From: Oxyruncus cristatus | Taxonomy: Eukaryota; Chordata; Aves; Passeriformes; Cotingidae | Length of the DNA: 64,000 bases | Reading direction: 5' to 3' | NCBI GenBank assembly: GCA_013399855.1 | Contig: VXAY01005685.1 | Span: forward strand, 72,138-136,137 | In this document: positions 37,296 to 49,392 of the stretch, piece after piece | How positions within the stretch are numbered: position 1 is the first letter of the stretch | How the letters are laid out: every line of letters begins with the position of its first letter | Notes under the pieces: generated by a model | Told to the model about the DNA's origin: nothing | Database searches by the model: none | The model's input: the letters and a program-made list of their open reading frames with translations, nothing else | Made by a program: the position numbers and the translations under genes

Positions 37296-39895
37296 ACAAC
37301 ATCTTCAAATTTGACTATTTAAAGATTTTTTCTGTCTCTCTCACAGTCCTTTTCAGAGAAACTACACTTTCTACAGTGTGTATGGTGCATACAGCCTTTT
37401 TTTAAGAACCTAGAATTCCTCCAGGCTGTGTTACACATGAATATGCAGAAAACCTTCAGATCTTATTAAGACACATTATCTGGTTTATTATTTCCCTATT
37501 TTTACCTTCCTTCTGTTTTCATTCACTCCCTCCTGTTTCAGCTACAGCCCAGCACTTTGACTCCATCTGTGAGGGTGGAAATTCCAGCTGCCTCTGCAGC
37601 TGCTATCTTCACTAGTTCTTGGCCAGCCATCAGGGAATGACTCTTCCTTCCCTGAAGACACGATATATTTCAGCCAGCTTCTACTTGAAAAGCAAAGAAA
37701 GCCATTTAAATACTGCATAAAGGGAGTTTCCCACCTCTGAATCTACAGAGCAAACACTACCTCAAGCAGAGACCTCACCACACATTTGCTTTGAAGTTTA
37801 GTCAATACATTTGTTTACTATTTTAAAGTTTCAGTGAATTTTTTTTTTTTTTTCACTTTCAAATCTGTTCAGAATTTTCATTATCTAGATGACAGGTCCT
37901 AGGACAGCTCTGCAGTTTCCAAGTCTAGTTATGTACCATGACTGCAGCCTGGCACCAGGGCACAGATGCCCCCACCTCTCTGCCCTCTGGTTTGCATGCA
38001 ATGAAAACCCAGGCATGCAGGCTGGCAGCAAGCAGGATGAGTGCAGCTGACTACAATTAGTCTGCATCATGGATACGACTGAAAACGCAGCAAATTCTAA
38101 GCAGGAGTGAACATTACTATTGATGCAGTAGAAAATGGAGAAAATTTGTTTTCTTAATGGGAGCCAATTGAATGACCAACTCTGAACACAGCTGGCAACA
38201 CAATGCTACATTATGTGGCCTCGCTTAAGTTTGCCACTCATAATTGCATTTACCCAACATAACACAAAATGAGAGACAAGAACTGCATTTGAAATGTTTC
38301 ATGGAAGAAAAATCAGTTTTTCTAAACCTTGTATAATACTACTTCACTCGTTACTTAAAAGACACAGGTAGCTTGAATTACTGTCTTAAAATGCATCTAC
38401 AATGACAAAAGAGAGTTGTGGGCTTTCTAAGCTGGGATGATGGTGTAATTTGAGTTTTGATAAGACGGTGAAGAAGATTCCACAGACACTAAAGATGTTT
38501 TGTCCCCATTATTTCTCTGCTAAACTTACTAAAACATTTTAATGATCCAATAGCACCACTGCTCCATTGCTGAAATAAGCAGGGAACATTAGCTTAATGT
38601 TATTTTTGTCATGAATTTAATAGCTCTACGAATTTAGAGGCCTCTTCTACCAGCTTTTTCTTTGAGAAAAATAAAACAACATCATTAAAGTAGAGCATAA
38701 GTAAGGCACAGTTAGTGCCAACAGTTATGAAGCTCATACTGATATTTCTTTTTCCCATTTCCTGCTAATTTGCCAGAACAGCTTTTGGCCTATCCATAAA
38801 TAGGCCTATGATAAACCAGACATTAAATTGGAACTAATTCCATAATTAGCTCAGTTTCATAGTCATATGTTTGCAAGACAGTCTCAGTTAACAAAAAAAA
38901 AAAAAAAAGAAAGAAAAACAAAAAGCATCTACAGACGGCTGGGAAAGCAAGCATAAAGTAATCTAATATTTATAAAGGTATACATTAAAGAAAAATAATC
39001 TAGAAAGCATTGACATGGTAGAGTGAGTGTATTGCTCCTGGGTTTAGTTCACAACCTGCTAAAATTGATGTGCTGGTCAAGCTGCCAAATGGGCACCCAT
39101 ATCATATAACAGGCACAGGAAAGCCACTGCACCAGCAATTCTCTGTTTTCCCTCTCTGCTGCACAGCAGGAAGAAAACATCCAGGCAGAGTCTGCAGCTG
39201 ACATCTGCAACACCCACAGATACTGAGCTACAGTTTCAAACTCCTGCATTTGGCAGAGCTGAAGAAGTTGAAAAAATCTGTAATGAAGGAAACCAAACAT
39301 ATGAGATGTTCTAAAGATATGGGATATTCCTTCCTGATCCCCTATTTGGAAGCTGTGGAGAAGGAGATTTTATTACAGATATCAAATTCTAGTTTCCTGA
39401 AGAGATTTCACGAGTTACGAAAGCACTCTCCAACCTCTCTTTAAAATCCAGCAAGAGGACCTAACTTCAACTCACATTCGTGACTTGTGACTTTTACCAA
39501 GAAAAGTCGTAGAAATTTTGGTCATGTTGATCTTATACCTATTGCTCTGCATTCAGGTGTCTCCTTTGCGTATAATTAAAATGTTAAGTTTAAAAAAAAT
39601 GTTGCTTCATTTTCGTGTTTGTGGTCCTTAAATTAAGACTACGCTTCTGAGAAGAGGTGTGTGCAAATCAACTCCTGTGCTTATGCAGAATGTCACTGTC
39701 TGAGGGTGCTTCCCATGAGGGAGTTAATGCTGGGTCCGGGCAAACTTAAAGCCTGAAGTAGCTGTTTTCTTCAAAGGCAGCAGGAACATTCATGTCCAAG
39801 TCTAAAACACTTTTTCAGTGCTGTAGCTTGAAACTCAGCCCGTAGGAGTTTAAATTTTTGGAAATCATTCATACGTATCACACATATGCATATGA
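37296..39895. other. Unique sequence, no gene supported
   Basis: T and A runs lie at about 37840-37854 and 38892-38925. An AT-rich, complex stretch at 38560-38860 has homeodomain-type TAATTA words and a CCATAAATAGG motif. A 64-codon plus-strand frame (39250-39444) is rich in lysine and glutamate but has no known match. Confidence 0.45.
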
Positions 39896-40033
39896 TGCCC
39901 CAGGCCTGGAAGTGTTCAGGGCCAGGCTGGATGGGGCTCTGAGCAACCTGGTCTGGTGGCCCATGGCAGGGGGAGTGGAACTAGATGATCCTTAAGGTCC
40001 CTTCCAACCCAAACCATTCTATGATTCTATGTA
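39896..40033 (+). mobile_element. CR1 LINE short 3' fragment
   Basis: A sense-oriented CR1 3' end carries GGCCAGGCTGGATGGGGCTCTGAGCAACCTGGTCT. It continues to CTTCCAACCCAAACCATTCTATGATTCTATG and ends in two octamer units. It belongs to the same CR1 type as the 37.1-kb copy, which reads the complementary block in the opposite orientation. Confidence 0.93.
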
Positions 40034-41838
40034 TCTGGAGCCTCATACAAGGCCCACTGGTGTCTAACAGAAGACTGAAGAGGACTTGGGGTCTAATAAA
40101 TTGTGCTGACTATTTACCTTATTTAACATCTAGAATTTTAAAAAAGTGTAGCAAACTTTAAAATGTACTGTTCTTCGTCATCCTTAAAGGCCACTTATAT
40201 GCAGAAATATGAGCTCTTTCAAAGTGTCCATCTTCAGACCTTCCAGTCACAGCATCACTGCCTATCTTTATTCACGCAGTGAATGGAAAAGTGGTGAAAA
40301 AGCACACCATCACTTTCAGATTCTCTCTCCCCCCAGGCTGCCAGGCTTGGGCTGTTCACTGAATCCTTGAATATGTGTCTGAAAGCAAACTGGACCGACT
40401 GATACAAGTGACAGAGAAAGGGCATTGCATTTATTCCTTCTGTTAATATTTATTTTTTAGTTTCATCAGAATATCTTGCCTTTCTAAGCCATCCTGATAC
40501 AGATTCCTTGATTTGCCTTTCAACAGGGTTGTCCAAAGAGAATGTGGAAAAACCAAGGGGTGGCTTAATAAGCACTGACAATTTAACGGGTTTGGGGAAA
40601 AGAGTGGGAAACAACCTTGGGAAGATGAGACAATGAGAAGTAACTTTGGGGTGAGAGTCATGGAAAATTAACATTGCTGACAGGAGGAAAACTGTAGGCT
40701 TTTTAACCAATAATTCTGGTTAAATCTCTTTGTATCTAACCTGTAACAGTGCTGTCAGGCTACATCCTGATCAGTGGAAGAATACTACACCCTGAGATGT
40801 TTTGATACTTGATATGGCATCTGAAATTTATGTTTTCCTATGTGTTTTATGGAAACGGTATAGATAACTATTGTTTCAGGGACTTTAACTGCTTTATATT
40901 CCTGTGTTCAGAGCAAATAAGTAGAAGTATCACTTTAAAGCTGAACAGAAAGGTTCACAAGTGCTTAAACTTTCTATGTTTTGTTGTTTTTTTTTCAAGA
41001 TACAGTGGAAAGGTGCCAAGTGACTGATCTTTGATCTGATGTTCAGATATGTGCCCAGGAATTTAGAGGCCATGCTGAATTAAGCAAAGCATGGTCTGTT
41101 TTTCCATCTAAGGAAGGGCAAAGAGAAACTAAGGAAGCAGCATACCAAATTTTTTCAAAGTTCTGTTTTCAAGAAAAAAACCCAAACAATGGCAGACCAG
41201 ATGTGGCACATTCCACAGGGTACACATAAGAGTGTTGCACATATTGTAATCAACCCAGACTAACAACACCTGAAAATGTTATTGAGTTTGTAAGATAAGA
41301 AACTAAGAAGTGCTTTAATTAAGGTTAACAGTGCAAGTGTAACTTAAGTCTTTTTTATGACTGCATACTGATAAAGTTTTAATTACATACTCCCTTTTCT
41401 ACTAGTGCCTTGAACAATCCAGAGCATAGAGTAAACTAATCATTCCTTTTATTTTTAACCCTTTGTGTCTCTATATCCCATTACTTCAAATTAGTCAAAT
41501 TGCACTGAAAGCAAAATTCCGTAATGTTTATCACCACATTATCTAACTGGGTTAAAAAACAATCCCTATATTTCCATTTGAATTTTTGCATTACCTAGAG
41601 GCATTGAGGTAAGAATTTATACAGTACTTTTAGATGAGTCTCACTGCAGAAATTGGTATTGCAGAGTATTTCATATCGTGTTTCAACTTTCGCTTAAAAC
41701 TTAGCACCCGGAGGTGCTCATATAAAATCAAGTGTAATGAGTACTCTCTGTGAACAGTTGGTTAATTGACTTTATTAGCACCAGGAAAGAGCTCTGTGGC
41801 TGAGAGGGGGCTAAAAGGCAGCTTTTCCATTCAGCATT
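40034..41838. other. Unique sequence, nothing seen
   Basis: Frames of 72-86 codons at 40443-40710 (minus) and 40809-41027 (plus) have no recognisable product. No repeats were recognised. Confidence 0.5.
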
Positions 41839-42731
41839 TCATAGAATCATAGAATCATAGAATCAGACGGGTTGGAAAGGACCTCTGAGATCATCAAGTC
41901 CAACCCTTGATCCAACCCCACTGTGGTTACTAGACTATGGCATTAAGTGCCACGTCCAGCCTCGTCTTAAAAGCCTCCAGGGATGGAGAATCCACCACTT
42001 CCCTGGGCAGCCCATTCCAATGGCTGATTACTCTCTCTGGAAAGAATTTCTTTCTGATATGTAACCTAAACCTCCCCTGGCACAGCTTAAGGCCATGCCC
42101 GCTTGTCTGACGGCTGGTTGCCTGGGAGAAGAGACCAACCCCCACCTGGCTACAGCCTCCTCTCAGATAGTTGTAGAGAGCGATGAGGTCTCCCCTGAGT
42201 CTTCTCTTCTCCAGGCTAAACAAGCCCAGCTCCTTCAGCCTCTCCTCATAGGACTTGTGCTCAAGTCCCTTCACCAGCCTGGTTGCTCTTCTCTGGACCT
42301 GCTCCAGCACCTCAATATCCCTCCTGAACTGAGGGGCCCAGAACTGGACACAGCACTCCAGGTGTGGCCTCACCAGCGCCGAGTACAGGGGCAGAATCAC
42401 CTCCCTGTTCCGGCTGGCCACACTGTTCCTGATACAGGCCAGGATGCCATTTGCCTTCTTGGCCACCTGGGCACACTCTGGCTCATGTTCAGCTTCCTGT
42501 CAATCAGCACCCCCAGATCCCTTCCTGCCTGGCTGCTCTCCAGCCACTCTGTCCCCAGCCTGTAGTGCTGCAGGGGGTTGTTGTGGCCAAAGTGCAGGAC
42601 CCGGCACTTGGCCTTGTGGAACCTCATCCCGTTGGAATCAGCCCAGCTCTCCAGTCTGTCCAGGTCCCTCTGCAGAGCTCTCCTGCCTTCCAGCAGATCA
42701 ACACTCCCCCCCAGCTTGGTGTCATCTGTCA
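41839..42731 (-). mobile_element. CR1 LINE, longest copy in the window, 5'-truncated
   Basis: Reading on the minus strand, the element begins inside the reverse-transcriptase catalytic region, where a TDDTKLGG remnant is the first recognisable CR1 residue block. It continues through the end of ORF2 and the short 3' untranslated region to three CATAGAAT-type octamers (41841-41864). It is the best preserved copy here, with one frameshift and long intact frames, so it is probably the youngest or least decayed. The 5' truncation leaves no promoter and no endonuclease domain. Confidence 0.97.
41930..42466 (-). pseudogene. CR1 ORF2 C-terminal remnant (reverse-transcriptase thumb and tail)
   Basis: This 178-codon frame is the longest in the window. 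It carries the CR1 ORF2 C-terminal blocks in order: [65 protein letters not shown], and an [10 protein letters not shown] block near the end. The upstream part of the same ORF lies in another minus frame, from 42731 to about 42478, and contains the DD pair and an [10 protein letters not shown] block. The two frames meet at about 42476-42480, consistent with loss of one base. The element lacks its 5' half and cannot encode a working enzyme. Confidence 0.93.
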
Positions 42732-44950
42732 TTTGACTTCCTTGAGAATGTACTTTCTTCCCCTGAAACTTCCTGCCTGTTTCTTTCCATAAAATTTTAC
42801 AAGAAGTAAAGGAAAGTCCCACACAGTTAATCTGTTATTCCACTTCAGGGCTGCAGAACAGGAATGCTGTGTTAATAAGTATGGAAGAGTAAACCTAAAA
42901 AATGGCTTTCCTTAACTCTTGGGTGCTTGCATATCTGCTGTCTAAGTGTGTGGTTTTGCATTGCTTTATAAAGAAATCTCAGGGAAATAATTCTCTCACT
43001 CGGTATCTGTGGAGTACCCCATGACCATCAGAAAGAGTGAGGGCTTTGGGACCAGCACACCCAGAGGGCACAGTAACTGACAGCAGCAGTGAGTTATCCT
43101 CCTGTGCCTGTCCACAGGTGGTCAAAAGGCTCAAGCAACTCCCTAATAGTTCCTGCAGGTGTTTCCTGGCAGGGAAGGGCATGGTGGGACAGCTGCACTC
43201 AGCAACATGCTCCACACTCTGGAAGGTTTTGTGCCATGTTGTCTCTTCACTCCAAACACAATATCCTCTGCCTTATTCACTCCACCTTAACACTTGCCTT
43301 CCTTCTGTCGTTCCATCCACCCTTTTCTGAAGCCTCTACTCCTCACACAACTCTTCCCAGTGTCCCCTCTTCCACTCGTCATTCAGTCTATTCTCCTTAC
43401 TTCCCAGACACTGGAGATGGGAGTAGCATCAACTAGCTTTTTGCAGAAGCTGTTTGGATTTCTGTACTTGAACTAAACATCCTTTAAACACAGTTGAGAG
43501 GAATGTGCATTTCTGGGATAAGACTTCTAATTTCAATGTAGGTCACTAGTTTGGACACTGTGTAACTGACCTGGGTATCAGATCTTTGCTTTCTTTCCAA
43601 GTCTCACTGTTGGCCCCACTCATCTAGCATGAGCTTCTTGACCATCTGTCCCTTTTCCAGCTCCTTCTTCAGATCCCTATGCAGCAATTTTCATATCCTA
43701 TCTCATACTAGTGTTATTCATCAAGCCTATTGATTCCCTCCTGTTGTCTTCACCGTGATACTCCATCCTACTCTCTCTTAGCTGCTTTACCAAGTCAATC
43801 TCTCTCTCAGCTCAGACTGATCAGGCTGCAGCAAGGGCTGACTGTGGGGCAGGCTGGGTGGGGAGCAGTGGGGCAAACCAGGGCAGGGACCTCCCCCCGG
43901 TGTCCCCATCACAACATGCCTGGAGGTGGTGAGCAGAGTAGACTGGGGACAGTGACTGGGTCTTCACTTGGCATTGCTCCCCAGAATGAGGCAGAAGGTG
44001 CTTCGGTGGAGGCAGCAGATGTGGCTCCTGACAGCTCCTTCTCACAGCTTAGCTGATTTCAGAGAAGTCAGGTTTGTATCAGAGCAGACCATGAGCTTGG
44101 CCAGCCAGGCCCCTTTTGGGCTGAGACAAGTTGCTGGGAAGGGCTGTGTTGAGGGCCCTGTCTCCGATACCTTCTCCAGCCTTCCTTGACTGAATCCCTC
44201 TCTGGTTCTTCATTCAACATTCTGTTCCTTAAGATCTAGCTTTATCAGTTAATGGATCTTTTAAGATTCAAAATCTATGAAGTGACGAACTCTCCAGTCT
44301 GTCAGTCCCATGGTCTCCTTTCTACTCAGACTCAGCTTCCCATATTCGGCCCAGGTCCAATATTTTCCACTCCGTTCAAGTCTCAGCCCAACAGATTCCA
44401 ATCTTAGTCTCTGTTCCTCACTCTCCTTCTCCATTTTGTTTCCTTTAGTCTCTATCAGTTCTAGATGTTCTCCCCTTTGCAATTAAATTTGAAGCTCTTC
44501 CCTTTCCCATCCTCTAACATGCTCTCAGAGTTGTGTTAAGCACTGGAGCTACAGGTGGCTCCCATATTATGTTCAGCCTTACTGGTGTACCAGTCAGACA
44601 GAACAGGGTTATAAGCCAGAGTATGACAAAGATCCAGTACATTCCATGCACAAAGGTCTCCTTCCTGAGAAAAGCAGGAAATAGGCTCTGCTTTCCATTC
44701 TTGCATCTATTTCATCTCAGGAGGCAGCTAAGGAATGATCTGGGACCTGGGGAACAATTCTGTTTCCTGCAGTTTATACTGATTTGAGGGAATGGAGAAG
44801 GACAGTCCTCTTCTTCTCAGTTCTGCTTCCCAGAGGCAGCATCTTCAACCTATATTTGCAGAAAAATTCTCAATTCAGTACCTCAAAGCTTAAGGCTAGA
44901 GAACCTTAGTCTAGGAAAATTGTTGACATTTTAGCCTTCATGTCTTTAAA
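42732..44950. other. Pyrimidine-rich, GC-richer stretch of unknown origin
   Basis: From about 43240 to 44500 the plus strand is strongly enriched in C and T, with words such as CTTCC, CTCTC and TCCTT. A G-rich segment (about 43810-43960) lies inside it. Many overlapping frames of 60-115 codons follow from this bias, and none has a recognisable domain. It might be an old, unrecognised transposable element or a degenerate retrocopy. I cannot assign it. Confidence 0.35.
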
Positions 44951-47900
44951 AAGTGTATGGCACCTGATAACCTGGCACATTTTGAGAACTCTCATCCATA
45001 GTACAAACCTAGGCCTTCCCTGCCCTCTCTGTGATCCAGCCTCAGCACAGTGGAGACATCCAATCCTTTTAAAGGGTAGAGTAAAAATTTCCCTGGCCCC
45101 ATTCTCAGAAATAACTGAATCTGTGCTAGCTGAGACTTTCCGACCAAAAGGAAATGAAGCATTGGACAGACAATGACATGGAAAATTTCAGTCCAAATGG
45201 TCAGGCTGAGTCTTCCAGATTTAAATTAGAAGTACCATGTAAAACAATGTACCAGTATAGAGGACTAAAGGGCAGCATTAGACAACATTTTAATTGACCT
45301 GTGAACAGTGTGGTTTGTATATTATTGTAGCTACTGTTATTAGTGGCATTAGTAACTTTAGATGTAGTACTTACAGCTGGTTAAACACTGCAATATATGT
45401 GAAATATTCCTGTTTTCCCTAGTTAAATTACCTCAGACAACTTCAGTATAACTCACTCTGTATTCGACTGGTGGTGGCCATAGCTGTTTTAAAGCTGTCA
45501 GAACTCCTGTGCTGCTCTCTAGGTCAGCCTCTCTCCTGCCTGGCTTCTTGTCTAACCCAGATTTCTGCAAAGTGTCTGTACAGTGCTGCTCTTCCCTCTT
45601 AACAACATCATTTATCCTGTTGGCATTTACCCTGAAAAAATGTAAATAACTAGATGCTAAGCATGGGAAAATAATTATTCCCATCTGCATCTGGTCCTGT
45701 CCTGTTCTCAGATTTACCTAAGGCAGGTGATGCTGGGATTACAGCCTTGAGGTGTTTGGACATGAGGCACTTTGGCCACATGGAAAATTATATCAAGTTG
45801 GAACAAACAAATTAGACAAAGGTTTTCTTGTGTTGATAATCTGTCCCTTCTCTAGTGAGTGGCATGAACGAGATCCTGGGCAGAGTGCGTTTCTTTCAGG
45901 CAGTAAAGTTGGGTCAGTTTACAGCCACTGAAAAAGGTGACCCATTGTGTGCAGGGCATCACCTCAGGTATATTGAAATACATTATCAGTTAAGAATCCT
46001 GCATGGTAGTTTTAAAGACTTATACTGTGACCTTACCAAGATAAAAAAGTGACTTAGCATATGCTTTCTTTTCAGAGCAGAAAATTGTATCATGCTAGAA
46101 ATTATCATAAAACTATTTTCAAACTTTTAATTGTAATGTCATTGAAGGTTTAAATAACTATTCTAATTGAAGTGAGTACTAAATTATTAAATAAAATATT
46201 CTTGCTTTTAAAAAATGGTCTTTTAAAAATTGAAGCAGTGTTAAGTTAAAAAAGACGGCAAAAAGAAATTTCTTATTTTCATGCCCATTCAACTCTAGCA
46301 GAGAAGTGTGCATTTTAATTACATTTTAGATTCAAACTGGAAGTGTGATTTTTAGACCTATAAGTGAAATCGGATTTTTTTTTAGACATATCAAAAAATC
46401 CTTTGAAAGTGAAAGGGAAAAGAATAATGATGTTGCATCTTGTACAGATATTTTTACCGCAAAGTAATAAAAATGCAATAAAATTATTCATGAAACTTGT
46501 CAATAGCTAATGTATTGTCTTTGAGATCCTTAGTATCCTAATATAACCCCTTGGAATTGTTTTCCTTCTATGTTGCTGTGCTGGGATTCTAGCACACATC
46601 GGAGAGCTATGCAGAATGTAAATGCAGCGTCAAAGATTACACAAAACCACAGGGGAAATTAAGAGTTGTTTCTTATATGGTGTTATAGGCCTTAAGCTAT
46701 TTTGTTCTGGGCATCTTGTCATTATTGTTTTGGTTTTAAGTCTTTGGTGGTGGTAAGTGATACATCCTGAAGGTAAGAATCACTCCTGTGAAGTTCCAAA
46801 GGAATTATATTTAAAAGGTTGTCTTTTCTGAGACAGTTTCCCTGAAGATCTGCAGAATTACAGAGAGAAATAATGGATATGCTGTCAGTATTTTATTTTT
46901 GCACACAACTGCAGTAGATTATAAGGATATATGAAACTCAATGTCAGTGGGAAAAAAATTCTGTTTATTTCAGTAATCATATGTTGTTAGGTTGCTGTTC
47001 ATCTCACCTCTCCGTAAACTCTGGTCACTACAGGTGAGAGTTTACCAGTCATGATGTTTCTGGAAAAAAATATGGTTTGGAAGGTTTCCTAACAAATATT
47101 TTGTTTGTTAACTTCCCCCTCCCCGCCCCCCCCCAAAATCAAACCTTGTTCTTTGTTTAGCATCTGTCTTTTTTTGTGTCTTTGCTTATGGATGTGGACT
47201 TGCATTTCTTATTCCCTGCAAAACCATGAACAAGAACATTTCACGTTTCCAGTGGAAATGGGAAAATAAAATGTAGGGGACCATTTCTTTCTCTGTCCTT
47301 CAGTCATTCAAAAGCAAAATTTATGTTAAAAATTGCTGCCATTTAAGTTCAATGACTGTCAGAGGACACAACGATGTCCTTACCGTGTCCCTACCATACT
47401 GAATCTACTATCCATGTTTTCCAGTCAAGGTAGCTGATTACTTCTCTCATCATAACTTGTTACCAAACTTAGCATCTTGACTGTGCTGAATGCATTCACA
47501 ATTAAAAGGAGCAGAGATGACTAATGCTTATTTGTGTGTGAAGGATATTGAAATGAATCTTGGGAATACCACCTGCGTTCACAAAATTGCTGTGCTACAG
47601 AGTTCAATGGGGTTACAGTAGTCGGCTGCCTACAGCTGGGGCCGTGCCATGTCACTTCCAGGCTTGTGAGAAGGAAAGCTGTAAATTTTCATGCTTTCTG
47701 TAATATGGTAACATGTGGGCATGAAATGATAGCAGTGCTGAGACCACAGCTGAGGGGAGTTGGAACTGGGCAGTTTACCAGAAAGCAGAATGAGAAGGTT
47801 AGGTATGTACACTGGACGCAGAAAACTAGACAGCTTGCCTTCACAGAAATAAAAGAAATACAGGCATGGAGAATGACAGCATTGTGCTTTCATAGCAAAA

Positions 47901-49269
47901 GAGTGTAGTTTAATTGTGGATGTAGTTAGGAAAAATTGCTCTGCAAAGCAAAAATTAAGTGTAGAATAGACCAGGGAGACCTCCAGTTTCACATACAGAG
48001 AGGAAAGCTACCGGTCTGCTAAGGTGACCTAAAAATGGTCAGATGATAAAGAAACAGAAAATTCAAATGCATGCCAGTGTTTTATTGCTTTGTCTCATTT
48101 TCTTTGCTGCTTCTGATTGGTATCATAGAGAATTCTTGGCATTTTAAACCATTATGCAGAGGCTCTTTGACCATTTGCTTGCAGTATTAAGCATCCCTGA
48201 AGACCGCAGGCCTTACTTTTAAGCTGATGAGGCCTGGAATAACCTAGGACTGATGCATATGGAAGTAGGCTTTCACAGACTAGTGGTATAACATCTTCCA
48301 TGTGAGGGACTTTCAATTTAGGAACACGCTGTGCCCGAACACACCAAATAAGTTTGGTGGCATTCAGGGCACACAGCAAAACTGGTGTGCCCAGCCTGGT
48401 TTCTGATAGTGGATAGTTCTGCTCAGACGGCTGAGTAGTAGTGCTATTTTTACATCCTTAAAATGAACCAGGTACCGTGTCTTCTACAAAATTGTGTGGC
48501 AATTGTACCTCAGTATCTGCTTTAGTGGTCATTATTTTGCATCCTTATTTATCTGGCTTCTGAAGGAAGTTGGTTTCTGACACCACTTAAGCAGAATTAG
48601 TTTGTTAATCAGCTTCCCAAGTACTTTGTGATTGCTCTTGATAGTAGGTGCTGTTGATGTAAAACCTGTTATTATTGTCAGTGACTCATTAATCCATTGG
48701 TTATTACTCTGTTAAACCTTTTTCATTTTAAACAATGGGAATAAAGATTGGACTGCAACTTACATTTCAAAACTCCATTAAAAGTTTAATGAAATGTATA
48801 CAATTTTGCAAGGAAAACAAGTTGAATAGAACAAACACAGGCTTGGATTTTAACTCCGTATTTTTTCAAGTCTTCTGTTCATATGTTCATGGTTTCTTTT
48901 AATCTTGGCAAGTCCAAAACAGCAAGTCCAAAGACAATTCAGATTTTTTCCACTAAATGTAGAGGGATTGTAAGAGCCGCTTAGTTAATTCACACATATC
49001 AGAAACTGGACAAGATAAATTGAATTCTAAATACCTGACTTTGAAAAGTATACTCAGGTCAATTCCCAGGCCAGCTTTTCTTATAAACTAATTAAATACT
49101 GAAGTGAAATAAAAATCAAACTCTCATTAATGCAGAAAAATAGCAAAATATTAGCCTAGGAGAAACTTTCAAGGTTCTTACATTGCCACCTGTGAAAACA
49201 GGAGCAGGTCATAATAGGAATGCTGATAGAAAATAACCCTAGCAGTTCAAGTGAGAGAGGCTGAAATCA
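44951..49269. other. Unique sequence, no gene supported
   Basis: Apart from the exon candidate at 45856, only short frames occur, including a 120-codon minus frame (47630-47992) without recognisable features. A C-rich run lies at 47116-47134. 46060-46500 is markedly AT-rich. Confidence 0.45.
45856..45967 (+). other. Candidate internal exon (weak), 112 nt, phases 1 and 2
   Basis: A strong acceptor (TGTCCCTTCTCTAG) ends at 45855. The next 112 nt are open in the frame that starts two bases in, with the residues SGMNEILGRVRFFQAVKLGQ followed by more, ending at CTCAG/GTATAT. A second good acceptor (TTTCTTTCAG) lies at 45899. The donor is only fair. The peptide matches no family that I know. Confidence 0.15.
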
Positions 49270-49392
49270 AGCTGCGCAGAAACTGTGAACAGCGCAGGAA
49301 ACCCGCTGAAAATGTCGCAAGTCTCAGCCAGTGAGGCCGCCCTGACCTGGAACACAGCCCAGTGGGGTACATGTGGAGCGAGCGGGACCGAG
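49270..49392. other. CpG-dense patch in AT-rich surroundings
   Basis: Eight CpG dinucleotides fall within about 120 bp (GCGC, AGCGC, CCGC, GTCGC, GCCGCC, GAGCGAGCGGG, ACCG), while the flanking kilobases have very few. It is too short for a conventional CpG island. It could be a recent insertion, a small unmethylated regulatory element or the start of a non-coding transcript. Frames are open on both strands without recognisable products. Confidence 0.4.

Noticed and set aside
42095..42822. Several plus-strand frames of 113-156 codons overlapping 42.1-42.8 kb
   Set aside because: They are antisense shadows of the CR1 ORF2 remnant on the minus strand.
47630..47992. 120-codon minus-strand frame
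   Set aside because: Low-complexity aromatic/serine translation, with no splice sites or known motifs.
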